Assembly: GCA_963807465.1 (NCBI GenBank)
Contig: CAWECB010000002.1
Coordinates: forward strand, 136,180-200,179
DNA length: 64,000 nt
DNA from: CAWECB01 sp963807465
GTDB lineage: Bacteria > Patescibacteriota > Minisyncoccia > Minisyncoccales > Minisyncoccaceae
Direction of reading: 5' to 3'
This document shows, one piece after another, positions 18,159-26,037 of the stretch (positions are counted from its first letter, which is position 1; each line of letters opens with the position of its first letter). Both the position numbers and the translations under genes were made by a program. Under the pieces are notes generated by a model. It did no database searches and was not told the origin of the DNA. It was given only the letters and a program-made list of their open reading frames with translations.

Positions 18159-18245
18159 CTATCTTTTCTTCTTTCCAGCCTTCTTCTTAGCAGCTGGTTT
18201 CTTCTTAGCAACTTTTTTCTTAGCTGCCTTTTTCTTTGTAGCCAT
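18159..18245 (-). CDS. Lys/Ala-rich 28-residue basic peptide (histone H1-like tail)
   Basis: The frame encodes 28 residues made almost only of Lys and Ala, with KKKAAKKKVAKKKPAAKKK as its core; more than half are Lys or Arg. This composition resembles the C-terminal tails of histone-H1-like bacterial proteins that bind DNA or rRNA. It starts at an ATG with no obvious Shine-Dalgarno and sits upstream of hpf on the same strand. A role in nucleoid or ribosome packing is possible but not shown. Confidence 0.55.
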   Translation of the reverse strand: MATKKKAAKKKVAKKKPAAKKKAGKKKR

Positions 18246-18338
18246 TTTTTTAAAAGGATTAATTTTTATAAATCGACCTTTTTCTGAGCTAAAATATTTT
18301 CAAATTCTCTCTCTGTATATATTTTCGGCTTATTTAAA

Positions 18339-19346
18339 TTATTTGTCAATAGCTGAAGGGCCTAAAATCATAATTTCTTCTTTGAGGTCGATTGAAAATT
18401 TTTCCTTCACCATTTTTTTCACCAGATTTATAAGTTCAAGGACATCTTTTGAGCTTGCATTGCCGAGATTGATTATAAAATTTGCATGCTCTTCGGAAAT
18501 TTTAGCTTCTCCCACCTGTTTTCCCTTTAATCCGCAACTTTCGATCAAAAATCCAGCTGGAATAATTCCTTTTTCACTGAAACCTTTCAGCTCCAGATTA
18601 GATTCAACAATACTTTCATTAATTTTCCCCTGATAATTTCTAAAGATAGAGCCAATTGAGAACCCTTTGGGCTGTTTTCCTTTCCTTTTGTTTATATTTT
18701 CGCTCAATCTTGCCTTAACCCCTTCCGAATCTTCCTTCTTCATCTTCAATGTCGCAGAAAGTATTACTAGATTATGATTACCCTTAAAAATGCTCTTCCG
18801 GTATCCAAACAAACAATCATTTTGCTTCAATTCTTTTTCTTCCACCTTGCCGTTGGAAACATCTAAAACACTGATGCTTACGACATCGTCGGAAATTGAT
18901 TGGCTAAAAGCTCCCGCATTGCCGTTAATAGCCCCTCCCAACGTTCCGGGAATCCCCACTGCCCATTCAAGACCAGTGAATTCTTTTAAGTCGTTAATTA
19001 AAAAAAACAAGGGCACGAAAGCATCTACTTTAATAATGTAAAAACCGTTCCCGGCTTCTTCTTTTTCTATTAAAATCTTCTCCCTGGATAAATCCTTTAT
19101 TCCGTAAACCACAACTAAGCCGTCAAAACCTTCGTCTAGAATTAACGTATTGCTTCCCCCTCCTAAGACATTAAAAGGAACATCCGATTCCGTCACTCTC
19201 TCGATTATTTTCTTTAATTCATTCTTATCCGACGTCCTTAAAAAATATCTTGTCCGACCGCCAATCCTAAACGTTGAATAATCTCTCAAGGAAACATTTT
19301 CCTCCATTCTCGGAAATTCATTTTTTAATTTTTGAAAATTATCCAT
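18339..19346 (-). CDS. murB: UDP-N-acetylenolpyruvoylglucosamine reductase
   Basis: MurB makes UDP-MurNAc in peptidoglycan synthesis, using FAD and NADPH. Visible are DYSTFRIGGRTRYFLR, the FAD loop VLGGGSNTLILDEG, GLEWAVGIPGTLGGAINGNAGAF, FGYRKSIFKG, the catalytic Ser region PKGFSIGSIFRN, and AGFLIESCGLKGKQVGEAKISEEHANFIIN carrying the C-terminal Glu. The 335-residue length and the short type II-like layout are normal. It is separated from the Wzy-TPR gene by ~80 bases on the same strand. Confidence 0.96.
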   Translation of the reverse strand: MDNFQKLKNEFPRMEENVSLRDYSTFRIGGRTRYFLRTSDKNELKKIIERVTESDVPFNVLGGGSNTLILDEGFDGLVVVYGIKDLSREKILIEKEEAGNGFYIIKVDAFVPLFFLINDLKEFTGLEWAVGIPGTLGGAINGNAGAFSQSISDDVVSISVLDVSNGKVEEKELKQNDCLFGYRKSIFKGNHNLVILSATLKMKKEDSEGVKARLSENINKRKGKQPKGFSIGSIFRNYQGKINESIVESNLELKGFSEKGIIPAGFLIESCGLKGKQVGEAKISEEHANFIINLGNASSKDVLELINLVKKMVKEKFSIDLKEEIMILGPSAIDK

Positions 19347-19423
19347 AATTATTTTATCTTACCAAAATTAAGGAAATAAAAAAAGGGTAGACAGTTTTCA
19401 CCATCTTTGTAAACTAAAATTCT

Positions 19424-21322
19424 TTAAATCCCCTTTAATTCTTTTATCTTCTCCGCAGTCGTCGAATTCATCGGGTTCAGTTCAAATGCTTTCTCGTATT
19501 TCACTAAAGCCTCTGCGTTTTCCCCTTTTATTTCCAGAAGCCTCCCTTCGGCAAGATAAATATCTTCATTCTGCGGAGCCAGATTTTCGGCTTTTGCATA
19601 TACACTCAAGGCATCATCCGTTCTGTCTTCCGTCAAATAATTTGTATTTTCGTAGACCAGACCAAGGTTCTGCCAGCTCTGGAAATTGTTAGGATCCCTG
19701 TTGCAGGCAAAATTAGCAATGCCTTCGGCTTTTAAAACTAAATTCTTAATTTCCTGCTTCTGCTCATCCTGCTTCTCTTTGGTCGTCCATTTTTCAGTAA
19801 AGACTTGGCTGGCTTGTATGAGATACAGCTGTGAAAGGCTAATGTAATTATCGCTGGTTTTCCATATCTGCGAAGCCTTTTCCATGCTACTGATTGATTC
19901 TGTAATGTCTCCGCCAGCTTTAAAGTTGTCAACCGCCTTTTCGTAAAGGACTTCCGATCTGTAATAGTTTACAAAATTGAAAATAACGAATAATAAAATG
20001 ATAAATATCAAAGTAAAGACCGTTCTCGCTATGTTCTTCGAATAATCAGCGATTTCTATCACCGTTTCGTCGCTTCTCTGCTGACCCACCCATAATCCTA
20101 AGGGTAGAAAAATGAAAATGAGCGCTATCGCATCTATTTTGTAAAAAAACAGTAAAAGCGAAGAAGAAAAAACGACCGGAAAGAGAATGTCATTGACGTT
20201 GATCGAAAAATCCTTCTCCCCCCTTTTAAAACTAAGAAAGTATCTGAATCCTTGAAAGTAGAAAACTAATATTATGGAAAGCAATGAAAGCATTCCCAGT
20301 AATCCCGTCGTGGCTAAGAAAGTAAAGACGGGGATCGATCCCTGGTCGAATATTAACGAGCCCAATCCTATCTGATTCAAATCTTTGTCTTTATATAAAG
20401 AGAACTGGTAGGCAAAAGTGGATGGGCCCGTCCCAAGGAAGAAATCTTTGGTATTCGCCGTCATTGTCTTTTCCGCGATGTTCCAGCTGTCAGAGTACGA
20501 CAGCCTCGGCTCCGGCGTATTCGAGTTGAGCTGATTTGGCAGGAAAAACAACGATAGGAATACGACAAGAAAAACCAATGACAATAATGACCGCCTGCTT
20601 CTCATGTCAAAATTGTTCTCCATAATGCTCCTCCAGAAAACAAAAAACATCCCGATGGAAACAAAGAACCAAGAAATCTTAAAATCCATCAGAAACAAAG
20701 CCATTATGAACAAAATGAAGAAAACTCCGGCAGAGGCTATCTTGATAATGTTGAAAGAAGAACGGCTTCCTCTGAAATAATTGATGTTATTGAATATAAA
20801 AGAAACGAGGGTCGTCAAAGCAAGCGATATCACTATGGCTGATGGTTGCAAACTATCAAAAAGGCCCATCTTTATCGCGGCAAAATTCTGGATAAAAAAC
20901 AATATCGACAAAACCGCCGAACCGCCGATAAAGCATTCTAAAATATTGATCACATCCCTCCTCTTGGGAGTATTGACCGATAAGAAGAATATCAAAACAC
21001 AAACGATTAAAAATAGAAATGAGTCAGTCTGATCGACCCCGCCCCAGAAGCTCAAGAATAAGTTCTTGGAAAGCAGTGTGGATATTCCGATAATTATCAA
21101 AAATAAGCACACAAGCCTCTGAATCCATCCGTCCTTAAAGATTATCTTCCGGTCGAAGAACGTTTTGATTATGAGGATAAGGAACATCAAAGCAGAAAAG
21201 GTTACTAGAAAAAACTTCTGGTCTAAAATACTGGAAACCATGGTCTTGGGAATGAAAAAGAAAGGTAAAATAAAAACAAAAAGGCAGAAAAAGTATTTCG
21301 ATAGCTTATTCAAGTTAATCAT
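19424..21322 (-). CDS. O-antigen ligase/Wzy-like membrane protein with C-terminal TPRs
   Basis: A 632-residue integral membrane protein with roughly ten or more hydrophobic helices over the first ~420 residues and a Wzy/WaaL-type loop (NIAEKTMTANTKDFFLGTGPSTFAYQFSLYK). An extracytoplasmic tail follows with tetratricopeptide repeats, such as NFQSWQNLGLVYENTNYL, DDALSVYAKAENLAPQNEDI and AEALVKYEKAFELNP. Such Wzy-TPR proteins are common in CPR bacteria and probably polymerise or ligate surface glycans. It ends in a TPR (IKELKGI) and overlaps none of its neighbours; the flavoprotein gene ends four bases upstream. Confidence 0.85.
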   Translation of the reverse strand: MINLNKLSKYFFCLFVFILPFFFIPKTMVSSILDQKFFLVTFSALMFLILIIKTFFDRKIIFKDGWIQRLVCLFLIIIGISTLLSKNLFLSFWGGVDQTDSFLFLIVCVLIFFLSVNTPKRRDVINILECFIGGSAVLSILFFIQNFAAIKMGLFDSLQPSAIVISLALTTLVSFIFNNINYFRGSRSSFNIIKIASAGVFFILFIMALFLMDFKISWFFVSIGMFFVFWRSIMENNFDMRSRRSLLSLVFLVVFLSLFFLPNQLNSNTPEPRLSYSDSWNIAEKTMTANTKDFFLGTGPSTFAYQFSLYKDKDLNQIGLGSLIFDQGSIPVFTFLATTGLLGMLSLLSIILVFYFQGFRYFLSFKRGEKDFSINVNDILFPVVFSSSLLLFFYKIDAIALIFIFLPLGLWVGQQRSDETVIEIADYSKNIARTVFTLIFIILLFVIFNFVNYYRSEVLYEKAVDNFKAGGDITESISSMEKASQIWKTSDNYISLSQLYLIQASQVFTEKWTTKEKQDEQKQEIKNLVLKAEGIANFACNRDPNNFQSWQNLGLVYENTNYLTEDRTDDALSVYAKAENLAPQNEDIYLAEGRLLEIKGENAEALVKYEKAFELNPMNSTTAEKIKELKGI

Positions 21323-21326
21323 AATA

Positions 21327-22577
21327 CTATTTTATATTAATTGCTGCGCTTTGCCCAGCCACGTATCCTGTAGTCCAACAGAGCTGGAGATTATACCCGC
21401 CACACGGCCCATCGAGATTGATTACTTCCCCGGCGAAATAAAGATTGTGGATTATCTTCGACTTCATCGTCTTCGAGTCCACTTCTTTAAGAGAAACCCC
21501 GCCGTGGGTCGCCATGGCCCGATCGAAACCGAGAAGCCCGACAATGCTGATATCTATCTTCTTAATAGTCTTGGATAACTTCTGTCGTTCTTCTTTCGCT
21601 AAATCTAACCCTTTCTTATTAGACTTTATTCCGGAAAAATAAATGATATGGGAAACTAGCCTATCTGGCAGAATGTCTTTGAGGACATTCTCTAGTAATT
21701 TATTCTTGTTTATATCCACGATAGCCTGGATTTCTTTCTCCAGTTCGTTATTATTCTTTTCCGGCATCAAGTCCAAAACCAGCTTAACCTTCCCTTTTTC
21801 TATAAGATCGCCGATTATCCTGCTCATGTTTAATATTAACGGCCCACTCAGTCCAAAATGGGTTAATATTACCTCTCCTATCTCTTTATGCTTAACCTTT
21901 CCATCTTGAACAACGGAAACTCCGACTCCCTTCAGAGAAAGTCCCTGCAGTCTCTTTAGCCATGCTTCTTTGATTTCCAGGGGCGCAAGGGCAGGCTTGG
22001 GCTTAATTATGCTATGCCCCATTTCTATAGCCCATTCAAAACCGCTCCCCGTTGACCCCGTAACAGGATACGACCTCCCACCAACCGATAAAATATAATT
22101 ATGGCCTTTTATTTCTTTTCCGTTGGAAAGCAAAATACTTTTAATAACATTATTCTCCGTTTTAATCTTCAAAACCTCGGCTCCGGTCATTACTGTTACA
22201 CTGTTTTTCTTAAGCAAAGACATTAGAACGTCCAAAACGTCCTTAGCATTATCAGAATGAGGAAAAATGTTGTTACCTTTTTCTATCTTCAATTTTAATC
22301 CGTTCTCTTCAAAAAAAGAAATTGTTTTCCGGGTATTAAAAACAGAAAAAGGGGATAAAAGAAAATCCCCTTCTTTGCCGAAATTACGCGCTAATTCTTT
22401 ATCTCCCCCATTGTGAGCGATGTTACACCTTCCGTTGCCGGTTAGTAGAAGCTTTGTCCCCAGCCTAGTATTCTTCTCCAACAAAACAACCCTGGCTCCA
22501 GCCTGGCCAGCCCTTATCGCCGCCATCATTCCGGCGGGACCTCCTCCTATTACGACTACGTCAAAATTGTTTTCCAT
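21327..22577 (-). CDS. NAD(P)/FAD-dependent oxidoreductase, HI0933/YhiN family
   Basis: A flavoprotein of unknown physiological substrate. The N-terminus has the dinucleotide-binding motif VVVIGGGPAGMMAAIRAGQAG and ends its first FAD loop with LLTGNGRCNIAH. The YhiN domain follows, with GGRSYPVTGSTGSGFEWA and GVSLKEVDSKTMKSK. The C-terminal FAD contact is LYFAGEVINLDGPCGGYNLQLCWTTGYVAG, which is diagnostic. Length 416 residues is standard. It lies between ychF (one base away) and the Wzy-TPR gene on one strand. Confidence 0.93.
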   Translation of the reverse strand: MENNFDVVVIGGGPAGMMAAIRAGQAGARVVLLEKNTRLGTKLLLTGNGRCNIAHNGGDKELARNFGKEGDFLLSPFSVFNTRKTISFFEENGLKLKIEKGNNIFPHSDNAKDVLDVLMSLLKKNSVTVMTGAEVLKIKTENNVIKSILLSNGKEIKGHNYILSVGGRSYPVTGSTGSGFEWAIEMGHSIIKPKPALAPLEIKEAWLKRLQGLSLKGVGVSVVQDGKVKHKEIGEVILTHFGLSGPLILNMSRIIGDLIEKGKVKLVLDLMPEKNNNELEKEIQAIVDINKNKLLENVLKDILPDRLVSHIIYFSGIKSNKKGLDLAKEERQKLSKTIKKIDISIVGLLGFDRAMATHGGVSLKEVDSKTMKSKIIHNLYFAGEVINLDGPCGGYNLQLCWTTGYVAGQSAAINIK

Positions 22578-22578
22578 A

Positions 22579-23646
22579 TTATTTTCCGCTTTTTATCTCA
22601 ATGACGTCTCCGTCGGAAACGACGTATTCTTTACCCTCGGTTCTAATGAGTCCTTTCTCGCGTGCGGGAGCAAATCCCCCAGCTTCAAGAAGTTTCTGCC
22701 AATCGATGGCTTCTGCACGGATGAAGAATTCTTCAAAATCGCCGTGGATCGCCCCGCCAGCCTTCGGCGCCTTATCTCCCTTCTTGATCGTCCAAGCCCT
22801 AGTCTCGTCGGGCCCAGTGGTAAAAAAAGTGATCAAATTCAAGAGCTTGTATGACTCCCTTATAAGTTGATTAATTTTCGGCTCCGGAGACAATCCGAAA
22901 GCTTCCCTTTCTTCTTTCGTCATTTCAGAAGCATCCGCTTCGGTCAAAACATCCATGACGACATACGGCCAATTATTTTTATTAAAGACGTTCCTTACTT
23001 CATCAGTAATATCTTTCTCTTCTCCGTTAAAAAGATAGAGCCTCGGCTTAGAAGACAATAATTGATAACTCTTGATTATTTTTTCTTCTTCCTCGCTCCA
23101 ATCTAAACCGAACAAAAGTTTGCCCTCTTTCAACAAGGCCAAAACTTTATTCAGTACTTCCTGTTCCTTAGCGGATTTCTTATCCCCAGATTTTACCTCC
23201 CTTTCAAGGGAAGATATCCTTTTTTCGACCGTTTCCAAATCTTTTAGAATCATCTCCATATCCAATATCTCCTTATCCTTTAAAATATCTATACCCGGTC
23301 TCGTATTGACAATATTCTCATTCTTAAAAGCCCTTAAGACGTAGATGATTGCATCCACCTCCCTAATATTCGCCAAGAATTTGTTACCCAAGCCTTCACC
23401 CTTACTCGCCCCCTCCACTAGTCCGGCAATATCCACGAACTCAATAGTGGTGTATATCTTCTTCGCCGAATGGGTCAATTCCGCCAGCTTGTCTACTCTG
23501 CTATCGGGAACGGCAACAACCCCGACATTGGGGTCGATGGTACAAAAAGGATAGTTAGCCCTATCCACCTGCTTTTTGGTTATAGCTTGGAATAAAGTGG
23601 ACTTTCCCACATTAGGAAAACCGACGATTCCGATATGAAGTGACAT
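22579..23646 (-). CDS. ychF: Redox-regulated ATPase YchF (Obg-like)
   Basis: YchF is a ribosome-binding OBG-family ATPase that prefers ATP to GTP and negatively affects stress responses. GIVGFPNVGKSTLFQAIT is the P-loop, followed by ANYPFCTIDPNVGVVAVPDSRVD, FVDIAGLVEGASKGEGLGNKFL and, in the G4 position, LFNGEE in place of NKxD. The C-terminal TGS domain (LITFFTTGPDETRAWTIKKG, HGDFEEFFIRAEAI) is complete. Length 355 is typical. It is flanked within four bases by the ATP-cone nuclease and the flavoprotein genes. Confidence 0.96.
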   Translation of the reverse strand: MSLHIGIVGFPNVGKSTLFQAITKKQVDRANYPFCTIDPNVGVVAVPDSRVDKLAELTHSAKKIYTTIEFVDIAGLVEGASKGEGLGNKFLANIREVDAIIYVLRAFKNENIVNTRPGIDILKDKEILDMEMILKDLETVEKRISSLEREVKSGDKKSAKEQEVLNKVLALLKEGKLLFGLDWSEEEEKIIKSYQLLSSKPRLYLFNGEEKDITDEVRNVFNKNNWPYVVMDVLTEADASEMTKEEREAFGLSPEPKINQLIRESYKLLNLITFFTTGPDETRAWTIKKGDKAPKAGGAIHGDFEEFFIRAEAIDWQKLLEAGGFAPAREKGLIRTEGKEYVVSDGDVIEIKSGK

Positions 23647-23649
23647 TTT

Positions 23650-24492
23650 TTAATTATTATACCCGAAGAGGATTTTTGCCTCTTCAACCAATCTTTCTAT
23701 CTGCCCCCTTGGTATATTAGCCTTTCTGCTGAATTTTTCAATATCAAGGCTTAAAAGGTCATCAGCGAGCATCATCCCCTCGCCAGAAAAAGCATCCATA
23801 AAATGCCCCTTAAGGGAGGGAATAATGGTAATAGGGTAAAGTTTTCTTCTATCTATCATACTTTCCAGGCCCTCGTTGTCGGGATATTTCCATCCCAGCA
23901 GATTTATCCCTTGGCATTTGGAATACTTGATGGCCTGGTTGGTAAATTTTGAGTTTGTTACGATGAGAAAATCAATTTTACTGTAATTTTTGAAATGGCC
24001 GGCTGCCTTAATGTCTTCCAAAACAGCAAACCCCTTGAGACAAACATTCAAATCTATCTTATCACCCTTATTGTTCCTGTACTTGCATTCCCCGATATGC
24101 ACTTCTCCATTCCTTGAAGCGATAAAATCCGTTTCGTGCTCGACGCACCTTCCATTGAGAATCTTGTCTATTCCGACTTCAAATCCGTAATTAATCAATA
24201 TTTCCTTGACGTATTTCTCGAAAGCGAACCCAGCCGGGCCCAGCTTCCTTATCCCTTCTTTTAAATTAAACCTCAGTGCAAATTGTGGATTTTCCTTTTT
24301 AAGTTCCTGTTTCACCCTCTTAAAAATATCGGCGGTGTTAATTCCCTGATAGGCCTCATTTTCTACAATATGCGCGATTTTTCTCGCCAGAGAGCTAGAA
24401 GCTCCTGCGCGCAAGGCCGAATCATATACTTTCTTAACCGAAAAAGGCTCTTTCTCTCCATTAAGCTTTGTAACGCTGATTAGGGAGGGCAT
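23650..24492 (-). CDS. ATP-cone domain fused to a PD-(D/E)XK nuclease-like domain
   Basis: Residues ~1-90 form an ATP-cone (VTKLNGEKEPFSVKKVYDSALRAG, IVENEAYQGINTADIFKRVKQEL), the nucleotide-sensing module of ribonucleotide reductase and NrdR. Residues ~100-190 form a restriction-endonuclease-like fold with the active-site pattern ETDFIASRNGEVHIGECKYRN (D..xECK). A C-terminal stretch (IERLVEEAKILFGYN) looks helix-hairpin-like. The combination implies a nuclease gated by (d)ATP or another nucleotide, but no target is known. It is four bases from ychF and looks intact at 280 residues. It is not adjacent to a methylase, so it is not an ordinary restriction enzyme. Confidence 0.7.
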   Translation of the reverse strand: MPSLISVTKLNGEKEPFSVKKVYDSALRAGASSSLARKIAHIVENEAYQGINTADIFKRVKQELKKENPQFALRFNLKEGIRKLGPAGFAFEKYVKEILINYGFEVGIDKILNGRCVEHETDFIASRNGEVHIGECKYRNNKGDKIDLNVCLKGFAVLEDIKAAGHFKNYSKIDFLIVTNSKFTNQAIKYSKCQGINLLGWKYPDNEGLESMIDRRKLYPITIIPSLKGHFMDAFSGEGMMLADDLLSLDIEKFSRKANIPRGQIERLVEEAKILFGYNN

Positions 24493-24497
24493 AAGGA

Positions 24498-24782
24498 TTA
24501 ATCGAAACTCGATTTAATTCTTTCCTTTACTTTCTCGTAATTATTTTTGATCCTTTTTATCTTAAAGCTGTTAATGATATATGCGAGGCCTACGAAAATA
24601 ATTGCGATACCGATAAAATACGCAGAAACTTCCAGCGCTTGGGCCGGCCAGACGATGAAAGACGCACCGAGAAGTATGGCTACGACCCCTGTCGAAAAAA
24701 CAATCCACCAGTTTCCGCTTATACTCTTAACATAACGGTCGATTATACCTATAACGAAGAAAGATTGATTGTTGTTTTCCAT
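24498..24782 (-). CDS. Small membrane protein, DUF308/HdeD-like
   Basis: A 94-residue protein with two membrane helices (WWIVFSTGVVAILLGASFIVWP and EVSAYFIGIAIIFVGLAYIIN) and a basic, helical cytoplasmic tail. The G-W-W-x7-G-x-L-x4-G-x4 pattern matches short HdeD/DUF308 proteins. No function is established beyond membrane stress in some enterics. It directly precedes the ATP-cone nuclease gene. Confidence 0.6.
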   Translation of the reverse strand: MENNNQSFFVIGIIDRYVKSISGNWWIVFSTGVVAILLGASFIVWPAQALEVSAYFIGIAIIFVGLAYIINSFKIKRIKNNYEKVKERIKSSFD

Positions 24783-24792
24783 AATCTTTTAA

Positions 24793-25122
24793 TTATCTAT
24801 TGTCTCCGCTTCCATGCAACTCTCCTCTCTCTTGGCGAGATCTCAATTTATCCAGGTTATTCTGAGCTACATCTTCCAAAGAAATACCCAATTCTTTTGA
24901 CAGGTTGGCTATATACCACAAAACGTCTCCTAGCTCTTTCTTGATTTCCTCTTTTTTCTCCGGAGAAACTATTCCGTTTCCGTCCCTTAAAACTTTCTTG
25001 ATTTTTTCAGCTACCTCGCCCGCCTCTCCGGCCAGGCCCAAGGTCGGGTATATGAAATTGTTATCCTTGTTTGGATAGACAGCTGTCTTTCTTGATTCTT
25101 CCTGATATTCTTGAAAAGTCAT
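24793..25122 (-). CDS. MazG-like nucleotide pyrophosphohydrolase
   Basis: It hydrolyses non-canonical or excess NTPs to NMP and PPi. The start is set at the Met of MTFQEYQEES. The metal-binding helices read GLAGEAGEVAEKIKKVLRD (ExxE) and KKELGDVLWYIANLSKELG (ExxD), exactly as in single-domain MazG/HisE-like enzymes of ~110 residues. An upstream Met would add hydrophobic residues with no family support. It is followed by the small DUF308-like gene. Confidence 0.88.
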   Translation of the reverse strand: MTFQEYQEESRKTAVYPNKDNNFIYPTLGLAGEAGEVAEKIKKVLRDGNGIVSPEKKEEIKKELGDVLWYIANLSKELGISLEDVAQNNLDKLRSRQERGELHGSGDNR

Positions 25123-25194
25123 TTTCTTTTTATTAATTATTATCTTTAAGTAGATTATAACAAATAAACAATAAAAATCCAATAAATGCATCCC

Positions 25195-25488
25195 TTAAAA
25201 AAGCAAAGGCGGAGAGGGATTTTGGTTTTCCAACCTTTTCCTCACCGCTACGGCTGCTCCTCCGAGAGCTCGGAGAATAGCCATTTCCCTCTTCCGAGAA
25301 TCATGTAGATTATTCTTGATATCTAGCACGTCCTCGGTTGAGAAATCTTCTATCTGTACCCTTGGGTCAATAGCCTCCCCCACTGCAGCCTTAAGGATTT
25401 TCCTTATGCTGTTTTGAGTATGAGGGAAACGCCTCGGACAATTCCTATAGAAGGCATCGATCCTTCTATCCGCTTCAACTGGGTCCAT
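25195..25488 (-). CDS. Hypothetical 97-residue protein
   Basis: No family is recognised. The sequence is soluble and mostly helical, with a basic first half (RRIDAFYRNCPRRFPHTQNSIRKILKAAVG) and a second helix RKREMAILRALGGAAVAVRKRL. It stands between mazG and the putative ECF-type membrane protein. The frame is open and codon use matches the neighbours, which supports a real gene, but nothing else does. Confidence 0.45.
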   Translation of the reverse strand: MDPVEADRRIDAFYRNCPRRFPHTQNSIRKILKAAVGEAIDPRVQIEDFSTEDVLDIKNNLHDSRKREMAILRALGGAAVAVRKRLENQNPSPPLLF

Positions 25489-25503
25489 ATTTACCGCTTC
25501 CTA

Positions 25504-26031
25504 TTATATAATACTTTCTTTTTTTGTCAATCCAAATCCCCCAATAATAAAGTACGCGATAATTCCACCCAATACGGCTGTGATCAGCTGCGGCCAACTC
25601 ATCATTATCGCAATCTTCGAAGCAACCTGTCCTTTTATGAATAAGCCAATTAAAACATTGCTCGCGAAAAACAGTAATGAAAACTTCAAGAGGGCTGCTG
25701 GTACCAAACCGAGCCAGAAATTCTTCTTCCTTAACAAATTAAAGACATGCACCAATAGAATGTTTCCTGCGATTATGAAAGGAATCATCGGCACAAATAC
25801 CGCCGGAAGCAATCCGGAAGCCACTGATATTATGCTTGGTAAAAAACAAAGAAGAAGAGTCTTTCTGGGCCCGAGTACAACGCCGGAAACCAGGAGGACT
25901 GCGTTAACGATCGTTCCTGTTATATACTGGTTGCCTATGAGGGGCGCAAAGGTGATTATCGCCAGAAAAAAAGACAGTTGAGCAAATAAAAGAGCTGAGG
26001 TTCTATTGGCCAAAGAAGTTGCTTTTTCCAT
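25504..26031 (-). CDS. Predicted ECF-type substrate-specific membrane protein
   Basis: A 175-residue protein with about five or six membrane helices. Its start (SALLFAQLSFFLAIITFAPLIGNQYITGTIVNAVLLVSG) followed by a GPRKTLLLCFLPSIISVASG loop resembles S-components of ECF vitamin or metal transporters and similar small proteins found beside [FeFe] hydrogenases. It ends six bases before hydA, which suggests co-expression. The substrate, or even a transport role, is inferred only from fold and context. Confidence 0.5.
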   Translation of the reverse strand: MEKATSLANRTSALLFAQLSFFLAIITFAPLIGNQYITGTIVNAVLLVSGVVLGPRKTLLLCFLPSIISVASGLLPAVFVPMIPFIIAGNILLVHVFNLLRKKNFWLGLVPAALLKFSLLFFASNVLIGLFIKGQVASKIAIMMSWPQLITAVLGGIIAYFIIGGFGLTKKESII

Positions 26032-26037
26032 AATGTT

